Assembly: GCF_000364225.2 (NCBI RefSeq)
Contig: NZ_AQFT02000001.1
Coordinates: forward strand, 4,648,501 to 4,712,500
Direction: 5' to 3'
DNA from: Eubacterium plexicaudatum ASF492
GTDB lineage: Bacteria > Bacillota > Clostridia > Lachnospirales > Lachnospiraceae
DNA: 64,000 nucleotides
Shown here: positions 37,486-47,249 of the stretch, one piece after another
Numbering within the stretch: the first letter of the stretch is position 1
How the letters are laid out: every line of letters starts with the position of its first letter
The notes under the pieces: generated by a model
Told to the model about the DNA's origin: nothing
The model's input: only the letters and a program-made list of their open reading frames with translations
Databases searched by the model: none
Made by a program: the position numbers and the translations under genes

Positions 37486-38790
37486 TCACCACCCTTCCTG
37501 ACGCAGCAGCTTTTGAAAAAATCTCCGTTTCTCCCTTGTCATACGAAACGGATCCGCATCCGGAGGAAAGCAATAAACTCTGTGATGATACATCCTTGCA
37601 AAATTTTTTGCCTGTACACGATTACCATAATTACATATTAATACAAGATTATTCCGCAAACAAATCTTCTCCAACAGATACTTTGTCTGTTCACATTCCC
37701 ACGGTCTGCTTCCCATTACGATCATCAGTTTTTTATTATTTTCCAATATATCGTGTAATTGTATTCCATAATCCTGCACATGTAAATTTTCTGTCTGATC
37801 CCATTTTTCAATTCCTTCTCCATAATATGGTATACCCCGAAACTTTTCATAAGCAATTAATCCGTCATTTCTCATGTAACCTCCATCTTCTTTGGCCAAC
37901 AGTCTCATGCAATCGGATTTATGATACTCCTGATAGATACAGGGTCTGCCGTTTTGATTGAAAAAACAAGTCAGTGATATGGCCAGATGTGTCGTTCCCA
38001 CACGTCTTTGCGTTCCTGCCACTGCCAGTTCTGTTAAGAGATGCTTGTTTTTTGTTTGCTGTTTTTTCTGACAACCATTGCGCAGCACTTCCTGCAAATC
38101 TGCTTCCAACGCTTCTATTTGCTGATAACGCTCTTCTCTGTCATATACTGTCGCTTTTGCTGTGAATGGTTTAAGACATTGGAACTCTTTCAACGGCATT
38201 TTTGAAGACATAAATTCAATAATTTTGCCGATGCCATAGATATCCGCCCGTATATCACAGGTAATTCCCTGATATTTTTCAGGCGGAGCATAGCCTTGCG
38301 TTCCAAAGTTCCGGTATGTATTTCCATTTCCGGTAAAATAAGATGAAATGCCAAAGTCGATTAAAACAATTCGTTTTCCACATAATATAATGTGTTCCGG
38401 TTTTAAATCCTGATAAATAATCGGTTCCGGCTTTTGATTATGTAAATATTTCATTACATCGCAAATCTGTAATGTCATATGAACTACCGTATCTATGGAA
38501 ATACATTCTTGATGAAGCACAAATGCTTCTAATGATTGTCCCTGGATATATTCCTCTATGATATAATAATACTCATCATCTTCTTCTACATCGTATATAG
38601 TGGGGATACAGGGATGTTTCAGATTTTTTAGAATATCTGCTTCCGAAAGGAGTTGAGACCGTAAGTTAGACGTTGTTTTTTTTACGCATTTAACCGCGCG
38701 ATATGTCTTCAACTTCCTGTGTTCAACCAGAAGTACCTCACTGCTGCTTCCTTTGCCTAATTCGGAAACAATTTGGTACTTGTCGGACAA
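37486..38790 (-). CDS. Ser/Thr protein kinase fused to a ParA-like domain
   Basis: A 434-residue fusion. Residues 1-240 are a Hanks-type kinase: GKGSSSEV glycine loop, Lys34 (AVK), catalytic YQDLKPEH (Asp128), DFG at 145-147, and TQGYAPPE. No PASTA or transmembrane segment is present, unlike PrkC. Residues 251-434 are a P-loop-like domain beginning AVAGTQRRVGTTHLAISL, again lacking the GKT lysine. A kinase partner for the downstream ParA-like and SAF proteins is suggested. The start is uncertain: AAAGGAG lies about 22 bases before the TTG at 38790, and the codon at proper distance is ATT. Confidence 0.75.
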   Translation of the reverse strand: MSDKYQIVSELGKGSSSEVLLVEHRKLKTYRAVKCVKKTTSNLRSQLLSEADILKNLKHPCIPTIYDVEEDDEYYYIIEEYIQGQSLEAFVLHQECISIDTVVHMTLQICDVMKYLHNQKPEPIIYQDLKPEHIILCGKRIVLIDFGISSYFTGNGNTYRNFGTQGYAPPEKYQGITCDIRADIYGIGKIIEFMSSKMPLKEFQCLKPFTAKATVYDREERYQQIEALEADLQEVLRNGCQKKQQTKNKHLLTELAVAGTQRRVGTTHLAISLTCFFNQNGRPCIYQEYHKSDCMRLLAKEDGGYMRNDGLIAYEKFRGIPYYGEGIEKWDQTENLHVQDYGIQLHDILENNKKLMIVMGSRPWECEQTKYLLEKICLRNNLVLICNYGNRVQAKNFARMYHHRVYCFPPDADPFRMTREKRRFFQKLLRQEGW

Positions 38791-38982
38791 ATTAGATATT
38801 TGAATACTTATACTCCTTTCTGACTAAGGGTGTAAGCATCTCTTGCTACTGTTATAACATAACTGACCTTCATCTTGCAAGCTTTTTTTGAAAAAAGTTG
38901 AATTTTATAAAAATTTTAAAAAATAAATGCGTTCTATGCTTGACTATCATATTTATTTTTTATATACTTTGTTTACTTCAAG

Positions 38983-39012
38983 TTGACAATTGCAATTCCA
39001 TACTAATAATAT
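38983..39012 (+). promoter_or_regulatory. Promoter of mecA
   Basis: TTGACA at 38983-38988 and TAATAT at about 39007-39012, 18 bases apart, 33 bases before the mecA start. Confidence 0.6.
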
Positions 39013-39044
39013 ATACTATAAGACATAATTAAGGGAGTGATGTA

Positions 39045-39859
39045 ATGAAAATCGAAAAAGTAAGTGATACACAGATTCGATGCACACTGACTAAGGAAGA
39101 TTTGGCTGACCGCCATTTAAAAATCAGTGAACTTGCATATGGAACCGAAAATGCTAAAAATCTGTTTCGTGATATGATGCAGCAGGCGTCTTATGAATTT
39201 GGCTTTGAGGCAGACGACATCCCTTTGATGATTGAAGCAATACCGGTATCATCAGATACGATCATTCTGCTGATTACTAAAGTAGAATATCCTGAAGAAC
39301 TGGATACACGTTTTTCCAAATTTTCAGATATGGATTATGATGATTCTTATTCCGGTTATGAATTAGACCAGAGTGAACCTTATGAGACAACCAGCGCAAA
39401 TGATATTTTGGATTGGTTTAAAAAGATTCAGCAGGAAACGAAGTCAAATACCGAACACACTAAGAAAAAAACGCACAAATCTGATAATTTTATCCCATTG
39501 GATCAGGCTGTCAAACACGAATCCAAAGAAACCGTTCCAAATTCTCCGGCTATAGAAGTTCCTGTAGATTTGACAAAACTGTTCCTGATTCATAATCTGG
39601 ATACAATGTCAAAGATATCGAATGTTTTGGATGGTTATTACGAAGGAGATAATACATTGTTCCGTGACTCACAGTCACATTTATTTTACCTGATCGTTCA
39701 TAAGAGTTCACATACGCCGGAAGAATTTAATAAAGTATGCAATATCTTGTCCGAATATTCTACTCAGTTAAATTTTCCAATTCAATTGAAGCATATTTTA
39801 ATGAACATTTCGATTGTATCATCCGAAGCCAGGCATTGCAGCAATTTGCCTCAATATAG
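39045..39859 (+). CDS. mecA: Adaptor protein MecA, one frameshift near the end
   Basis: MecA delivers substrates to the ClpC unfoldase. The N-terminal domain (MKIEKVSDTQIRCTLTKEDL, YGTENAKNLFRDMMQQA) and a C-terminal domain with HNLDTMSKISNVLDGYYEGDNTLF and FYLIVHKS fit. Near 39800-39801 one base is missing; adding an A gives HFDCIIRSQALQQFASI and a stop at 39857-39859, directly before a terminator. Without the repair the frame would run through that terminator. Corrected length is about 272 residues. RBS AAGGGAG precedes the start. Confidence 0.9.
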
Positions 39860-39860
39860 C

Positions 39861-39915
39861 AAAGAACCGTACGACAGTCCGGATTTTTTCACGAACTGCC
39901 GTACGGTTCTTTTTG
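39861..39915 (+). terminator. mecA terminator
   Basis: AAAGAACCGTACG pairs with CGTACGGTTCTTT (13 bp) followed by TTTTG. It begins one base after the repaired mecA stop, which supports that repair. Confidence 0.85.
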
Positions 39916-39944
39916 TAACCGTATATACCTGTTATCATTCGTCT

Positions 39945-40151
39945 TTAATTATTTGCCAGAAAATCATTAATTTGGGCAACTAATTCATCCGGTACGATGC
40001 CATGTACCATAGCTGCCTCTTCAATTGTCTCCATCTGTGAAGACGGACATCCCAAACAATGCATTCCGATATTTAATAAAAGCGGTGCAATGTTTTCATT
40101 GATTTGAAGAAGTTCTCCTATCATTGTTGATTTTGTAACCTGCTGTGCCAT
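39945..40151 (-). CDS. DUF1858-domain protein
   Basis: A 68-residue protein of the DUF1858 type (MAQQVTKSTMIGELLQINENIAPLLLNIGMHCLGC), with the family's MHCLGC-PSS cysteine pair. The domain also occurs at the N-terminus of ScdA/YtfE-type iron-centre repair proteins and next to hybrid-cluster proteins. RBS AAAGGAG before the ATG. It is divergent from the neighbouring ferredoxin gene, so a redox link is possible but unproven. Confidence 0.85.
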   Translation of the reverse strand: MAQQVTKSTMIGELLQINENIAPLLLNIGMHCLGCPSSQMETIEEAAMVHGIVPDELVAQINDFLANN

Positions 40152-40397
40152 GTGTATTCTCCTTTTCTCTGATTTGTTAACGGTATTACGGGAGATGATC
40201 TACCTTTAATCTGCCCATACTCTAACTTAATATACTATAGAGCCGATTTATTGTCAAATAGTTGTGTATCAAAAATAATACAGCTTATCATCATTCTGTT
40301 ATAATTTCCTACTTGTATTAATCTCATTTTTGTATTAGAATAAGATCAACGGACATTGGGTTCGTATCTTATCAATATTTTAAGGAGGATTGAGATC

Positions 40398-40568
40398 ATG
40401 GCATACAAAATTACAGACGCTTGTGTAAACTGTGGTACATGTGAAGGAGAATGCCCGGTAGGAGCAATTGCTGCAGGTGATGGAAAATACGAAATCGACG
40501 CTGATTCTTGCGTTAACTGCGGAACATGTGCAGGTGCATGCCCAACAGGTGCAATCGAAGAGGGTTAA
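40398..40568 (+). CDS. 2[4Fe-4S] ferredoxin
   Basis: A 56-residue clostridial-type electron carrier. Two clusters are evident from CVNCGTCEGECP and CVNCGTCAGACP, each CxxCxxCxxxCP. Start ATG 40398 has TAAGGAGG upstream. A strong terminator follows, so it is transcribed alone. The eight cysteines are complete, and the length matches typical 55-56-residue clostridial ferredoxins. Confidence 0.97.
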   Translation: MAYKITDACVNCGTCEGECPVGAIAAGDGKYEIDADSCVNCGTCAGACPTGAIEEG

Positions 40569-40616
40569 TTAACACAAATAATTTGTAACGGACATTTCAA
40601 ACTGTTACTATATTTT

Positions 40617-40648
40617 AAAACCGCCGGAAATCCGGCGGTTTTATTTTT
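40617..40648 (+). terminator. Ferredoxin terminator
   Basis: AAAACCGCCGG pairs with CCGGCGGTTTT (11 bp), followed by ATTTTTG. Confidence 0.93.
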
Positions 40649-40680
40649 GACAGTATATGTATACATGGCATTTTTCCTGT

Positions 40681-41364
40681 CTAAATCGTTAAATCCGGTG
40701 CAAGTTCATTTTTCTTCTTCAACATTCTGCGTTCTTTGCGGCTCAGTCGTTCTTTTCTTGCCCGCCTTCTTCCATGTCTGCCAATGCTGCGTATTGCTTC
40801 ATCCAGCTTACGGAATCTTTCTTCTTCCTGTTCTTCCTGTATCCGCATCAGATAATTCATTTCCTTAATTACATGTTCACCGACCTGAACACCGACCTGC
40901 TCACTCAATCCCTGATTATTCTCACTGATTGCTTTACGTACAATTTCCGTCATCATAGACTGAAACTGTTCCATTCTCCTCTCACGTTGTATATCTTCGG
41001 CCAGCTGATCTGTTTTTTGTGTTACATGAATTACTTCGTTCTTCATCATTTCTCTCTCTGAAACCTCCTCACCAATTTCCCTGCCATCTACTTTTTCAAT
41101 CCGGATTGCCGGTTCCGTCACTCCCTCCTCCTTACGCTCTTTTTCATCCTGAAGAATCAGTCTGATTGCTTTTAACTGATACCCTCGTTCTTTTAGTTCC
41201 TTTATTCTTAAAAATTCCTGTATGTTTTCCTGTGTATAGTAGCGATGGCCGAGCTCGTTTCTTGGAACCATTAATTCCAATTCTTCTTCCCAGTACCGCA
41301 AAACATGTGATTCCACCTGCACAATATTCGCTGCATCTGAAATCATATAACGTACTTTTTCCAC
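40681..41364 (-). CDS. MerR-family transcriptional regulator
   Basis: A 227-residue regulator with an N-terminal MerR winged helix (about 1-72; ESHVLRYWEEELELMVPRNELGHRYYTQENIQEF) and a helical, Glu/Arg-rich C-terminal part without the metal-binding cysteines of MerR/CueR. The ligand is unknown. The start is GTG 41364, preceded by AAAGGAGG at nine bases. It lies downstream of the dnaB region but is separated from it by the terminator at 41598. Confidence 0.88.
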   Translation of the reverse strand: MEKVRYMISDAANIVQVESHVLRYWEEELELMVPRNELGHRYYTQENIQEFLRIKELKERGYQLKAIRLILQDEKERKEEGVTEPAIRIEKVDGREIGEEVSEREMMKNEVIHVTQKTDQLAEDIQRERRMEQFQSMMTEIVRKAISENNQGLSEQVGVQVGEHVIKEMNYLMRIQEEQEEERFRKLDEAIRSIGRHGRRRARKERLSRKERRMLKKKNELAPDLTI

Positions 41365-41597
41365 TTAGAAAACCTCCTTTTTCCAGCATGGCGGGTCGAA
41401 GCCATATGCAGTACTAACGATATAACTTCTATATCAAGTATAGCCTACTGTATGTGCTTGTACAAATTGATTTCATCGTGAAAATCTGACAGTATCTTAC
41501 ATTTGAAGTCTGTTTGCAGAAAAATATGATATATTTTATGTCAGATTTTATGGAAAGACGGGAAACTTTTGAAAAATGTGAAGATAACTTTTTACAT

Positions 41598-41634
41598 AAA
41601 AAATAGAACAGAATACACGAAATCTGTTCTATTC
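41598..41634 (-). terminator. dnaB terminator
   Basis: AATAGAACAGA pairs with TCTGTTCTATT, with a T-run on the minus strand, 30 bases after the repaired dnaB stop. Confidence 0.8.
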
Positions 41635-41663
41635 TTACCGTTAAATTTAAAAATGAGCTGTTT

Positions 41664-42994
41664 TTAATCTTTCTGCATATTCGCAAATTTTGTATACTGC
41701 GGCAGCCACACGAGATTAATCGTACCGATTGGGCCATTTCTTTGTTTGGCTATGATAACTTCTGCAATATTTTTTTATCCGTGTCTTTATTATAGTAATC
41801 ATCACGATAAATAAACATGACCACGTCGGCATCCTGCTCAATCGCTCCGGATTCCCTCAAATCGGAAAGCATTGGCCGATGGTCCGGACGCTGTTCTACA
41901 GCGCGGCTCAGCTGAGATAACGCTATAACCGGCACATGCAGTTCTCTGGCAAGCGCTTTTAACGCACGGGAAATTTCTGAAATTTCCTGCTGTCTGGAAT
42001 CCGTTCTGCCGTTCCCTGACATCAGCTGTAAATAGTCAATAATAATCAGCTGAATATCAAATTCCAGTTTATATTTACGGCATTTTGAGCGCAGTTCACT
42101 AATAGAAATACCAGGCGTATCGTCTATGATCAATTTTGAACGCCCGATCGTACCGGCCCCTTCAATCAGTTTTTCCCAATCCGTATCAGACAGATTACCA
42201 TTACGAAGCATCTGCGCATCTACTCTGGACTCAAGAGAAAACAGACGATTCACAAGCTGTTCCTTTGACATTTCCAAACTGAAAATTGCCGTTGCAAGAT
42301 CACTATGAAATGCGGTATACTGTGCAATATTTAAAACAAATGCGGTCTTTCCCATAGATGGTCGTGCAGCGACCAGTATCAGATCCGAAGGCTGCAGACC
42401 GGACATCCGATAATCCAGATCAATAAATCCGGTTGCAATACCGGTGACATTTCCCTGTATTCTGGATGCTTTTTCGATTCGATCCAGTGCATTGATTACA
42501 ATCTGTTTGATCGGTACAAATTCTCCGGTATCCTGACTTTGCAGCAGCTGAAAAATATTTTTTTCCGTATTTGCAAATATTGTTTCCAGCTCTTCGTTAC
42601 CGGCATAACATTCATTTTGAATCGTTTCCGTTGTTTTAATTAATCTGCGAAGCATTGCTTTTTCTTTTACAATATTTGCATAAAAACGAATGTTTGCTGC
42701 TGTCGGAACTGCTGCCACAAGATCATTAATATATTCCAGACTGCTGATTTCAGGCGGTAAATCCTTTTCTTTTAACTTATTCTGCAATGTTATAAAATCT
42801 ACGGGCTGATTCTGATTAAATAACTCAATCATAGATTCAAATAACACCGCATACTGATTATGATAAAAATCTTCTGCCATTAACGTTTCCGAAGCGGTAA
42901 TAATCGCTGTTCGATCCATCATCATGGCACCGATTACCGATTGTTCCGCTTCGATACTGTTAGGCATTGTTCTTTTTATAATTGCTTCTTCCAT
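41664..42994 (-). CDS. dnaB: Replicative DNA helicase DnaB, one frameshift near the end
   Basis: Hexameric fork helicase of about 444 residues after repair. The N-terminal primase-interacting domain (PNSIEAEQSVIGAMMM) and the RecA-like core with Walker A (ARPSMGKTAFVLNIA), the FSLEMSKEQL segment and IIDYLQLMSG are present. Near the C-terminus the T-run 41770-41776 lost one base; restored, the protein reads DKKNIAEVIIAKQRNGPIG and ends LPQYTKFANMQKD. Essential gene, so the lesion is probably an assembly error. It follows rplI by six bases. Confidence 0.94.
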
Positions 42995-43000
42995 ATTTTA

Positions 43001-43446
43001 TCAGCCTTCAATGACATGCACGCGTAAAGTCCCGGTTACCTGCGGATGTAATTTTACAGGCACATCATAAAATCCAAGAGCTTTGATCGGATCTGTCAGC
43101 TGCATTTTCTTCTTATCCAGTTCCAAACTCAGCTGTGATTTTGCTGCTTCAGCTATTTCTTTTGTAGAAACAGAACCAAATGTACGTCCGCCTTCTCCGG
43201 CTTTTATTTTTACTTCCACCTGTTTTCTTTTAAATCTTCTGCCAGTTGTTTTGCAGCCGCAAGGTTTTCCGCAGCATCTTTTTCCGCGCGTTTATTTCGA
43301 AGTTTTAAATCGTTTAATGTCTGATTATTCGCTTCCACACCAAGTTTTTTTCTGATCAGCATATTACGCGCAAAAGCATCACTTACTTCAACGATATCAT
43401 TTTTCTTGCCTACCGATTTTACATCTTCCAATAATATTACTTTCAT
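43001..43446 (-). CDS. rplI: Ribosomal protein L9, one frameshift
   Basis: 50S subunit protein of about 148 residues after repair: N-terminal domain MKVILLEDVKSVGKKNDIVE, long connecting helix (NDLKLRNKRAEKDAAENLAA), and C-terminal KIKAGEGGRTFGSVSTKEIA. The frame breaks at the short T-run 43223-43226; one added base gives LKEKQVEVKIK. The start overlaps the gdpP stop by four bases, and dnaB follows, the usual gdpP-rplI-dnaB order of Firmicutes. Confidence 0.94.
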
Positions 43447-45493
43447 TTTTCAATTTCTCCTTTTTCTATCATTTCGTCTAAAATTGCCCGTATCTTTTGT
43501 TTTGCCTGCTCAATGCTGCAATCGGAAAGCTGTGCTCCGGCAATGCTTGCATGTCCGCCCCCACCCAGACGTTCCATAATCGACTGTACATTAATCTCAT
43601 CAATGGAACGGGAACTGATAAATATTTTGTTCTGATATTCGGTCATCACAAAAGAAGCTTTAATCCCTATAATATTTAACAGTTCATTTGCAGATTGTGC
43701 ACTTACAACCGTTGGACTTTCGACTTTATCCGCCGGACAGACCGAAATTGCAAATGCACCATGATATACTTCTGCATTCCGCATTACTTCCGCTCTTGCT
43801 TTATAATCTGCCATATCATTACGCAACATTTTACGCACTCTGTTAATCTCCGCACCACATCGTCTTAAATAAGCTGCGGCTTCAAACGTACGTACACCTG
43901 TTTTCTGCATAAAGTTATTCGTATCAATTAACATTCCGGCATAGATAGCATCGGCCTCACATGCAGTCAGCTTTATATTTTCCGTAAAATACTGCAGTAC
44001 TTCCGCAATCATTTCACAGGTTGAAGACGCATAAGGCTCAATATAAGATAAAATCGGATTTTCTACGACATCACTTCCCTGTCTATGGTGGTCAAATACG
44101 ACAATAGATTTTGTCTTTTTAATATTTCAGGACAATCCGTATAATTAGGCCGGTTCGTATCGACTACCATAACCAGCGTATTATTATTGGTCAGTTCTAT
44201 CGCCGTTTCACTGTCTATAAACATATCCGGTTCATATCCGTTTTCCTCATGGAAACATTCCTTTAACGGACGCAGTGAAGTCGTTACTTCATTTAATACA
44301 ATCTGCACCTTTTTCTCCAAAACACGACCCGCACAGAAAACACCAATCGCCGCTCCAAAGGAATCCGCATCCGCAATATGATGTCCCATAACAATAACAT
44401 GACTTCTGCTTTCTATAATTTCACGCAGCGCATGTGCTTTTACGCGAGCTTTTACACGTGTCTTTTTATCTACCTGTTTGGAACTGCCGCCAAAATAAGA
44501 AATACGCTCGCCTTCCTTTACTACAACCTGATCACCGCCGCGTCCCAGCGCCATACCGATTGCCATACGTGCATATTCATAATTCTGATTATACGTATCC
44601 GCCGTGCAGCCAATACCAATGCTCAGCGTTACGGACATTTCATTGCCAACTTTGACCGTCTTTACCTCTTCCAGCAGACTGAACTTATCTTCTTCCATTT
44701 TAGCAAGATACATATATCGAAAAACAACAAAATACTTATCTTTTTCTATTTTTCTTACCAGCCCGTCCATACCGGAAAAATATTTGTTTACTTTACGGTC
44801 AATCAATGCTACAAGCAAGGACTGTTTTACGTCTTCAATGCTGTTTAATGCTTCCTCAAAATTATCAATATAGATAAGCGCCGTCACAAGCTTTTGATCA
44901 TCATTTTCCCGTATATACTTATTCAGCTGTGTTTCATCATACAGATAAAGAGCTGTCATATACTCATCACTGCCTTCCAGAGATACCATCTGGTTTTCCG
45001 GTGTAATGCTGGAAAATTCAATCTTTTTAAGCTGTGCACGGAATTCACAACCATCCCATCCTATATGGAGCTGCGACTCTTTCTTATTTTTCCGGATAAT
45101 TTCTCTGGTAATATGAGAAAAAATGGAAGTGATGGATCTGTGATAATCTTTATCTTTTCCGGTCAGTTCCGTAAATTTTTCATTTACCCAGAGAATTTTT
45201 CCATTATAATCTATGAGCGCATATGCAACATCAAATTCATTTAACAGTTTTTTTTGTACCGTACCATACTGCGTCGCAAACGTAATCAGCTCATTCATAA
45301 AAAATGGCTTGCTCCTATGGTAACTTATCGTTACCATAGCAAAATATACTGCCGTAAACGCAGATGTAAGCATTCCTGCCCTGAGTTCGTATAAATACAT
45401 AGGTATGTTCATAAATACAAGTAAAATCGTAAGCAGCATGGGAACATACATATAATATTTCAAACGTCCTTTAAATTTTATTTTATTTTTCAT
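43443..45493 (-). CDS. gdpP: Cyclic-di-AMP phosphodiesterase GdpP, one frameshift
   Basis: Membrane-bound phosphodiesterase of c-di-AMP, about 683 residues after repair. Two N-terminal membrane helices (about 13-50), a PAS-like domain (YALIDYNGKILWVNEKF), a degenerate GGDEF domain (VTLSIGIGCTADTYN) and DHH/DHHA1 domains (VIVMGHHIADADSFGAAIG; GGGGHASIAGAQL) are seen in order. The T-run 44116-44120 lost one base; restored, it reads EILKKTKSIVVFDHHRQGSD, supplying the DHH motif itself. The gene precedes rplI-dnaB. Confidence 0.94.
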
Positions 45494-45602
45494 TTCTGCA
45501 GACTTTACCTTTCCACAAAGATAGTATTTATTATATCATGTTACGCCCTTTATGGAAAGAGTTTTGATCATGTAATTTGCGAAAGTGCTTAATCAATCAG
45601 GA

Positions 45603-47249
45603 TCATTGTATCTGTGTTACGGTCTGCAAACCGTTTTCTTCCGGTGTATAGGTCAGTTTGATCGTATCTCCGGTCTGATAGCGGATAATATCGATTAAAG
45701 ATGTATCGGACATGTTGATATCAAACATCTGATCGGAATTATCTAACGCAATATAATAATGTGTATTTCCTTCTATGACGACCGGAACTGCTGCTGCTAT
45801 TTTACCTGTAATCACTTCAAAAATATGGCTGTCTTCCTTTACTTCCGAAATACCATTTGTTGCAAGCAATGATACATAAGATTTCTCGCATTCTTTTACC
45901 GTATCCCCAATTGCCACCCACTGATATTTCTGTACATTTACCATTGCATATTTTTTAACAAGTCCAGCTCCATCTTTCAGCGCCATAAAATAAGTCGGCT
46001 GATCCGAAATATTTAACAGCAGAGGAAATGTTGCCTGGTATCCCAGATTTTGTACCTGTCCTTCGGCGGAAGACATGGCAGAATCTTCAATCGCACCTTC
46101 TATCTTATAGTACTTTGTCTCCATCGTACGCTGATTCATCAATACAAATCCGACATTTGACTGATCTCCGCTGACAGATGTAACGCCTGTATATACCCAT
46201 ACATCGTCATCCAATGCAATATAATTATAACCATTCGTTGCTTTCAGACAGTCTTTCTGTCCCAGGATACTGTTAAAAAAGCCATGCTTATAAATACCAT
46301 AATAATTATACAATTCCATCAGTAATTCTGCGGAATATACTTTATCAATCCAGTTCGGTACTTTTTCCACCGGATAATCCGTGCATTCTCCTGTTACCGC
46401 ATTGCATAACACAACATTTCCAACCGTCTTGCCTCCAAATAAGCCGATATTAAACTTTTTAACCGGACATACCCAGTAAGGCGTACCTTCATCATCAATT
46501 TCAAAAAATATCTGGTCATCAAAAATATAGGTCGGATAACGAAAACGTAAGTGCCGGTAAATGTTTCTGTTGAAATATTCGGCTTTGGAATATTTGATTG
46601 TTTTGTCCAGCTTGACACATTCCGTATTCTGCGTCGCCATATCAATTCGGATATAGGCAGGAATCCCTGCTTTCTGGTTGGTCAGCCATTTGATTTCATT
46701 TGCATATACAAGCGGCGTAACACGCACCGGCGTATCTTTATAATTGATCTGTGTATAATCCGATCCTACTTCAAACTGCGAAACCATATCTACCATACTG
46801 CCCATCTTTCGGTTGCCAAGCAGCTCTGCGGAGTCTTTATCCAAAAGCGGTATCGTATTATAGTTTGTCTGCCGGATATCTTCGGTAAAATCGCTTTCTT
46901 TTACCTGCATCAGCTTCTGATACTTATCCGCATTTATAATTGGAGAAGATAATAAGTTTCCTACAATAAATATACCGAATGTCAGAAAAAACAAACCGGC
47001 TCCCAATTTCACACCTTTCAGTTCTTTTAACTGCTGATTCGCTGATTTGATCGGTAAAACATTCGTATTTGATCTTTTTCTCAGCTGTACCATTGCATAA
47101 ATAATTGTTATAAACGCAATAAATAACTCCAACGCCATCCAGAAACCGGCCGAATGAATATTAATTGCTGGCAATGCCACATAATAATAAATTCCTGCTA
47201 CAATAAGCATGATAATAAGCAAAATGATATTTCTTGTTATTTTTTTCAT
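45603..47249 (-). CDS. Membrane protein with large extracellular domain, unknown
   Basis: A 548-residue protein with three N-terminal membrane helices (about 7-29, 38-57, 79-102) and a large extracytoplasmic domain (about 110-548) with repeated beta-rich stretches (YIALDDDVWVYTGVTSVSGD). It lies four bases overlapping the DHH gene upstream and just before gdpP. I recall similar proteins in Clostridia under a loose cell-shape annotation, but I cannot support a function. Nothing resembles a known enzyme motif. The position near c-di-AMP genes may be meaningful. Confidence 0.7.
   Translation of the reverse strand: MKKITRNIILLIIMLIVAGIYYYVALPAINIHSAGFWMALELFIAFITIIYAMVQLRKRSNTNVLPIKSANQQLKELKGVKLGAGLFFLTFGIFIVGNLLSSPIINADKYQKLMQVKESDFTEDIRQTNYNTIPLLDKDSAELLGNRKMGSMVDMVSQFEVGSDYTQINYKDTPVRVTPLVYANEIKWLTNQKAGIPAYIRIDMATQNTECVKLDKTIKYSKAEYFNRNIYRHLRFRYPTYIFDDQIFFEIDDEGTPYWVCPVKKFNIGLFGGKTVGNVVLCNAVTGECTDYPVEKVPNWIDKVYSAELLMELYNYYGIYKHGFFNSILGQKDCLKATNGYNYIALDDDVWVYTGVTSVSGDQSNVGFVLMNQRTMETKYYKIEGAIEDSAMSSAEGQVQNLGYQATFPLLLNISDQPTYFMALKDGAGLVKKYAMVNVQKYQWVAIGDTVKECEKSYVSLLATNGISEVKEDSHIFEVITGKIAAAVPVVIEGNTHYYIALDNSDQMFDINMSDTSLIDIIRYQTGDTIKLTYTPEENGLQTVTQIQ

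Noticed and set aside
39860..39983. mecA running on to 39983 through the terminator
   Set aside because: The extension is not MecA-like; a one-base repair near 39800 gives a conserved end and a stop at 39859, right before the hairpin.
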